From: F1-120-MAGs238 sp964484185
Lineage (GTDB): Bacteria; Planctomycetota; Phycisphaerae; Phycisphaerales; UBA1924
Assembly: GCA_964484185.1 (NCBI GenBank)
Contig: CAZAEQ010000005.1
Coordinates: 82,283-146,282, forward strand
DNA length: 64,000 bases
Direction: 5' to 3'
Program-made: the position numbers and the translations under genes
Notes under the pieces: generated by a model
The model's database searches: none
Told to the model about the DNA's origin: nothing
What the model saw: only the letters and a program-made list of their open reading frames with translations
Shown: positions 61,601-64,000 of the stretch, one piece after another
Layout: each line of letters starts with the position of its first letter
Numbering within the stretch: position 1 is the stretch's first letter

Positions 61601-61836
61601 ACCTTCTCCGTGTCGGCGGCTACGGCGGCTGGACCGGCTCGGGCACGCTGTCGCTCTCCTTCGCGCCTGCGTGTCCCGCCGACTTCAACGGCGATAGTGC
61701 GGTAGATTTCTTTGACTATCTCGACTTTGTTGACGCCTTCAGCTCCGGCGATCCTGCCTCCGACTTCAACAACGATGGCAGCATCGACTTCTTCGATTAC
61801 CTTGACTTCGTCGACGCATTCAGCACGGGCTGCTGA
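58693..61836 (+). CDS. Secreted zinc metalloprotease with repeated beta-domains and GC-type dockerin
   Basis: A 1047-residue exported protein. The ATG has GGAG seven bases upstream; a long basic N-region leads to a signal peptide ending near SALACGQ. A matrixin-like zinc protease domain (about 125-320) carries HELGHSMGLAH with ligands His272, His276, His282 and Glu273 as base; KLMEP after it may hold the Met-turn. Several beta-sandwich repeats follow (each with WYRF/WYRY or YTF, CNDN/CNDD/CADDE and a Y-L-RV strand), then the twin dockerin (CPADFNGDSAVDFF ... STGC). It probably cuts proteins in the envelope or medium. A terminator and the third sigma/kinase pair follow. Confidence 0.87.
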   Translation: MNKKIQNRNINKSLSVSRNSVPRTFRSLAAFIALASGSALACGQCIDLDQGMCGASPCVACPEPNAFATESSCNTHAKAASWTMLESAAMAQPTQFPMSCFAEGTVLTPEMMRQWRLLRGVPEADIAPDYYFFGTPWNWQSNVGAYVTYSLVPDGTSLGDGYTSSLFSMMDSKFGGDRTLWTGYIRSCFDAISQVCGVRFAQEPDDGALWPTRAGIDGVRGDIRISAGAIDGTNRTLAYAYGPTNGDMRLDTAEDWGRFPDAFRFFRNIFTHELGHSMGLAHSCPGTHTKLMEPLLSTNFDILQHDDILGLQALYGDAQEPDNSPSLAKVFLSQQNTSLEFFSYGQVADTATASLVPNDQDWTKSTLVASMPVTFSARPVGRSYDTSQQNSDGSCASGNVVNSLAQTGLRVEIRDAAGNIIAASQGTPGQWVTVSAQVPQGDYYSVVKPVSASFGMPQMYTLTRTIGAPQAPSNDRWFEGILLGQMPYGMIINGTTVGATTDGMASFQPGGTLGTQDVYYTFTPWDGPGRIRITATGGSNNLISVHRLGNSAPTPQNQWVPINQNQNNGFGGVLEVNINDFSDCIIRVAVAPGGTPGPHTVSVRYMDGPANDTCATPVDITTGTYNGTTIFARPEPTPYPTSCTTDSFTLPWGAWYRFTAPSEGTLALSVCNAQNTIMGVYDGCPESGGNLIACNDNAPSCGNGGSALSIPVIGGRQYLVRVSHVQNLSGNFQLNVAFNRDADECDTASPIAMGNTAFSNVGYTSDNSTCFSGANRWYRYTATGYSTVTATTCGNANFDTTLAAWNGCPSGGGALITCNDDACGLQSSISFQSYPGQQFLLAAGGYNGSTGTGTINISETPIPGEICTTPIVVTTGSIPFSTVGHYTDGPAEPNCNFCCNDQQIHGDMWYAYLATGTGTLTVSTCGADYDSKMVAYTDCPFGDGQAIACADDECGVQAQMTVPVVAGENYLLRVGGYGGWTGSGTLSLSFAPACPADFNGDSAVDFFDYLDFVDAFSSGDPASDFNNDGSIDFFDYLDFVDAFSTGC

Positions 61837-61862
61837 TGCCTTTGGAGACATTCCTCGTAACA

Positions 61863-61892
61863 GGCCCAGTCTCAAAAGAGGCTGGGCCCGTT
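61863..61892 (+). terminator. Terminator-like hairpin after the metalloprotease gene
   Basis: An 11-bp stem (61863-61873 with 61878-61888, one G-T pair) with loop AAAA, followed by a short T-tract, 27 bases after the stop. Confidence 0.7.
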
Positions 61893-61966
61893 TGCGTATT
61901 AGCAACTTGAAGACGCGCTGATTCGACTGCAATAACTATCACTGTGGCTCGAATCGTGTCGCTCGC

Positions 61967-61972
61967 TACAAT
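61967..61972 (+). promoter_or_regulatory. -10-like TACAAT element before a sigma factor gene
   Basis: TACAAT lies six bases before the ATG at 61979 with no Shine-Dalgarno between; spacing and lack of a site match the elements at 12884 and 17321. Confidence 0.45.
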
Positions 61973-61978
61973 ATATTA

Positions 61979-62716
61979 ATGGACCAGGGAAGTGCTCAAC
62001 TGCCGCAAGATTCCGCAGGCGCGAATGCCCAGGCTCATGACCTATCGCTGGTCTCTCCGGATGTCGCCAATCCCGTCCATTGGACGATGCTCATTCAGCA
62101 CTGCAACCCGGCAACACTCCTTGTGTTAATTGAGGCCAGAATGGGCGATCTGGCGGCAAAGTGTGGATCTTCAGATATTTTGCAGGAGGCTCTCCTTCGC
62201 GCCTGGGAAGCGCGGACCGCAGTCCAGTGGCGAGGACAACGCGCTTTTCGATCCTGGCTCCTGACTGTTATTGACAGTTGTATCAGTGATGCCCGCGACT
62301 GGCACAATGCGGCAAAACGCGGCAGCGGAAAGGTGCGACCGTTTGGTATCTACGACGACTCTCGTCAGGAGATTGCCGAGCCGTCCGGCTCCACAACTCC
62401 CAGTCGGGTTGTGCTGCACCAGGAACAGGCAAGCATCATGAAGCAGGCACTCGCCGATCTACCAGACGAGGTCCGTCAGATCATTCACCTGCGCCTCTTT
62501 GAACAATTGACCTTGCAGCAGATCGCCGAGCGCGTTGATCTGCCATTTGCCACTGTTCAACATCGTGTCCGCCGCGGTGCAGTGCTTTATCGCGATCGAC
62601 TCCGCTCCGCATTGGCGCTCAGTTCTCAAAATGCGCACACAATGCGTCAGGCGTTGACTTCTTCAGGAAATAGTCAAAAAGGCACGCCCAGTTCTTCCTC
62701 CGATTCCGTTTCTTGA
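61979..62716 (+). CDS. ECF sigma factor paired with Ser/Thr kinase (pair 3)
   Basis: A 245-residue ECF sigma factor of a different subgroup from the first two. Region 2 is in CGSSDILQEALLRAWEA and FRSWLLTVIDSCISDA, region 4 in LPDEVRQIIHLRLFEQLTLQ and IAERVDLPFATVQHRVRRG. It has an N-terminal extension of about 35 residues and a Ser-rich tail of about 30. The kinase gene starts 18 bases after its stop. Its start has no Shine-Dalgarno, only a TACAAT box six bases upstream. Confidence 0.88.
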   Translation: MDQGSAQLPQDSAGANAQAHDLSLVSPDVANPVHWTMLIQHCNPATLLVLIEARMGDLAAKCGSSDILQEALLRAWEARTAVQWRGQRAFRSWLLTVIDSCISDARDWHNAAKRGSGKVRPFGIYDDSRQEIAEPSGSTTPSRVVLHQEQASIMKQALADLPDEVRQIIHLRLFEQLTLQQIAERVDLPFATVQHRVRRGAVLYRDRLRSALALSSQNAHTMRQALTSSGNSQKGTPSSSSDSVS

Positions 62717-62734
62717 TGCATCGGAGCCGCTTGC

Positions 62735-64000
62735 ATGGGTCATTACCATTCTCCCCACAACACCGAAGGTTCGCGGCCTGACAGCGGCGAAGATGATCAG
62801 CGCTGTCTTGATAGAGCCTTTGACGTCATGCTGCAGGCGGTTGAAGAAGGGCGAGATGCTGACCCTACTCCATTTCTCAACGGCTTTGAGCATCTGGCCC
62901 CCCAATTTGATGCACTCGCGGAGCTTGCTCGTGAAGTCGCAGTTGGCCCGGTCAACGCGGCGGCTCTGCCCCGTGCTGATGGATATGTCGTCCTGTCACT
63001 CCTTGGTCGCGGCGGAATGAGCGCAGTATACCTGGCTCAGCAGACCAGTCTTGGCGGCCGAATTGTCGCCCTCAAAGTGCTGCCGCAGATGCTTGCATCG
63101 GCTTCCACGCGCGAGCGCTTCAAGCGCGAGGCATTTGCGATCGCACAGCTCAAACACCCCAACATCATCAGTGCCCACGATGTGGTCCGCACCGATCAGA
63201 GCTTTGCGTACACGATGGAGTATGTCAGCGGCGGCTCCCTTCAGAAAGTCATTGAGCATGTACGAGAGTCGGCCCAGCTTCTCGATGCTGTTCGTGAACC
63301 GCTCTCTGTCAAAGCGCCGCTGGTTCTGGAATCAACGTATGCGCGCACGATTGCGCGATGGGGCATGGCAATCGCAGATGCGCTTCACACCATGCACACC
63401 GCGGGGCTGATTCATCGTGATGTGAAGCCCAGCAACATTCTCATCCGCAGTGACGGTACGCCCCTGCTGAGCGATTTCGGCCTTGTGTTCCAGACCAATC
63501 AAGACACGCTCACGCTGCCCGGCGCGTTTGCGGGCACACTCTGTTACGCAGCGCCCGAGCAGTTACGCGGCGAGTTTCACCAGCTTTCCCCGCGTGCTGA
63601 TGTGTATGCGCTGGGTGCGACGCTGTATCACGCGCTTGCGCTTCGAGTGCCCTTTGCGGGCAATTCAGCGGTGCAGGTTCTCAAAGCTATTGAAGCGGGG
63701 CCGCCCGAGTCTCTGTCGCGCCATTCACCGAGTTCATCGTTAAAAGTCCCGGCTGATCTGGACACGATCGTTCGCAAGGCTCTTGCACCAGAACCTTCCC
63801 AGCGCTACGAGTCCGCTTCCGCGCTCGCGATGGATCTGGAGCGATTTCTCTCCGATCGTCCCATTGTCGCCCGCCGCGCAACTCTTGGCTATCGGTGCGG
63901 CAAGTTCATTCGCAGAAATCGCCGCGATCTGGCCGCGGCAACTGTGGCCGGGGTCGTTGTCCTTGCTGCCGCGGTGGCAGTTACTGCAAAAACATTCCTG
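62735..64000 (+). CDS. Membrane Ser/Thr protein kinase, C-terminally cut by window edge (pair 3)
   Basis: The first 422 codons of a kinase gene that runs off the right edge; the reading frame stays open to 64000. The ATG at 62735 has CGGAG ten bases upstream. After an acidic N-terminal domain of about 90 residues (RAFDVMLQAVEEGRDADPTP) comes the kinase domain: GRGGMSAVYLAQQ, Lys in VALKVLPQM, HRDVKPSNILI, SDFGLVF and GTLCYAAPEQLRG. A membrane helix (LAAATVAGVVVLAAAVAVTA) begins near the edge, so an outer sensor region is expected beyond it. It follows its ECF sigma partner by 18 bases. Confidence 0.9.
   Translation, partial: MGHYHSPHNTEGSRPDSGEDDQRCLDRAFDVMLQAVEEGRDADPTPFLNGFEHLAPQFDALAELAREVAVGPVNAAALPRADGYVVLSLLGRGGMSAVYLAQQTSLGGRIVALKVLPQMLASASTRERFKREAFAIAQLKHPNIISAHDVVRTDQSFAYTMEYVSGGSLQKVIEHVRESAQLLDAVREPLSVKAPLVLESTYARTIARWGMAIADALHTMHTAGLIHRDVKPSNILIRSDGTPLLSDFGLVFQTNQDTLTLPGAFAGTLCYAAPEQLRGEFHQLSPRADVYALGATLYHALALRVPFAGNSAVQVLKAIEAGPPESLSRHSPSSSLKVPADLDTIVRKALAPEPSQRYESASALAMDLERFLSDRPIVARRATLGYRCGKFIRRNRRDLAAATVAGVVVLAAAVAVTAKTFL

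Noticed and set aside
3147..61836. Read-through or selenocysteine at the Cys-TGA ends of the dockerin proteins
   Set aside because: Three of the genes end in TAA instead of TGA (28890, 29895, 50047) and one ends after GCN; downstream frames are not conserved. These are normal stops.
1..64000. Prophage or insertion sequences in the window
   Set aside because: No transposase, integrase or phage structural gene and no terminal inverted repeats with target duplications were found.

Overview
The window looks like a chromosomal segment of a planctomycete, most likely class Phycisphaerae. The reasons are: fifteen copies of the C-terminal 'GC-type' dockerin (twin DFN-D----DFFDYLDF loops, protein ending Gly-Cys); three tandem pairs of ECF sigma factor and membrane Ser/Thr kinase; a PVC-type membrane-bound dehydrogenase with cytochrome c and a 3-keto-disaccharide hydrolase-domain (DUF1080) lipoprotein; a short secreted pseudopilin; and LacI-controlled glycan genes. 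Nothing in it looks like a prophage, an insertion sequence or a CRISPR array.

Layout. 0-7 kb: start of a GH2 glycosidase (minus, cut by the edge), an OprP-like phosphate-type porin, and a PhoB-like regulator and PhoR-like kinase separated by two dockerin proteins. 7-17.7 kb: housekeeping genes, namely tRNA-His, ATP-dependent PEP carboxykinase, the DUF1080/dehydrogenase pair, a DUF4259 protein, triosephosphate isomerase, an OPT transporter and small lipoprotein or membrane proteins. 17.7-21.4 kb: a LOG-family protein, a lipoprotein and a solitary ATP synthase beta gene. 21.7-32.5 kb: six successive dockerin proteins, including an alpha/beta hydrolase, a 13-repeat propeller-like protein, two lectin-fold proteins and a GH13 amylase. 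32.5-43.4 kb: a beta-glucan locus with an agarase-like clan GH-A enzyme (divergent), a LacI regulator, a pseudopilin, a CBM-dockerin protein, a sugar ABC importer (binding protein and two permeases, no ATPase), a GH1 beta-glucosidase and a GH16 endoglucanase with CBM and dockerin. 43.5-64 kb: three ECF sigma/kinase pairs interleaved with large surface proteins (two beta-helix paralogues, a laminin-B-like protein, a metalloprotease), all with dockerins.

How the genes may work together. The dockerins share one loop signature, so they may mark a common set of exported proteins assembled or anchored through one partner, which is not encoded here. In the glucan locus, GH16 would cut beta-1,3(-1,4)-glucan outside, the ABC importer would take up oligosaccharides, GH1 would finish them inside, and LacI would control the set. 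The sigma/kinase pairs are candidates to regulate the neighbouring surface proteins (inference).

Two sequence-level patterns stand out beyond the genes. Five genes without a Shine-Dalgarno have a -10-like TAnAcT/TACAAT element only 5-7 nt before the start codon, which suggests leaderless mRNAs. The plus strand is C-rich over about 17-32.5 kb but G-rich on both sides, which suggests an inverted segment.
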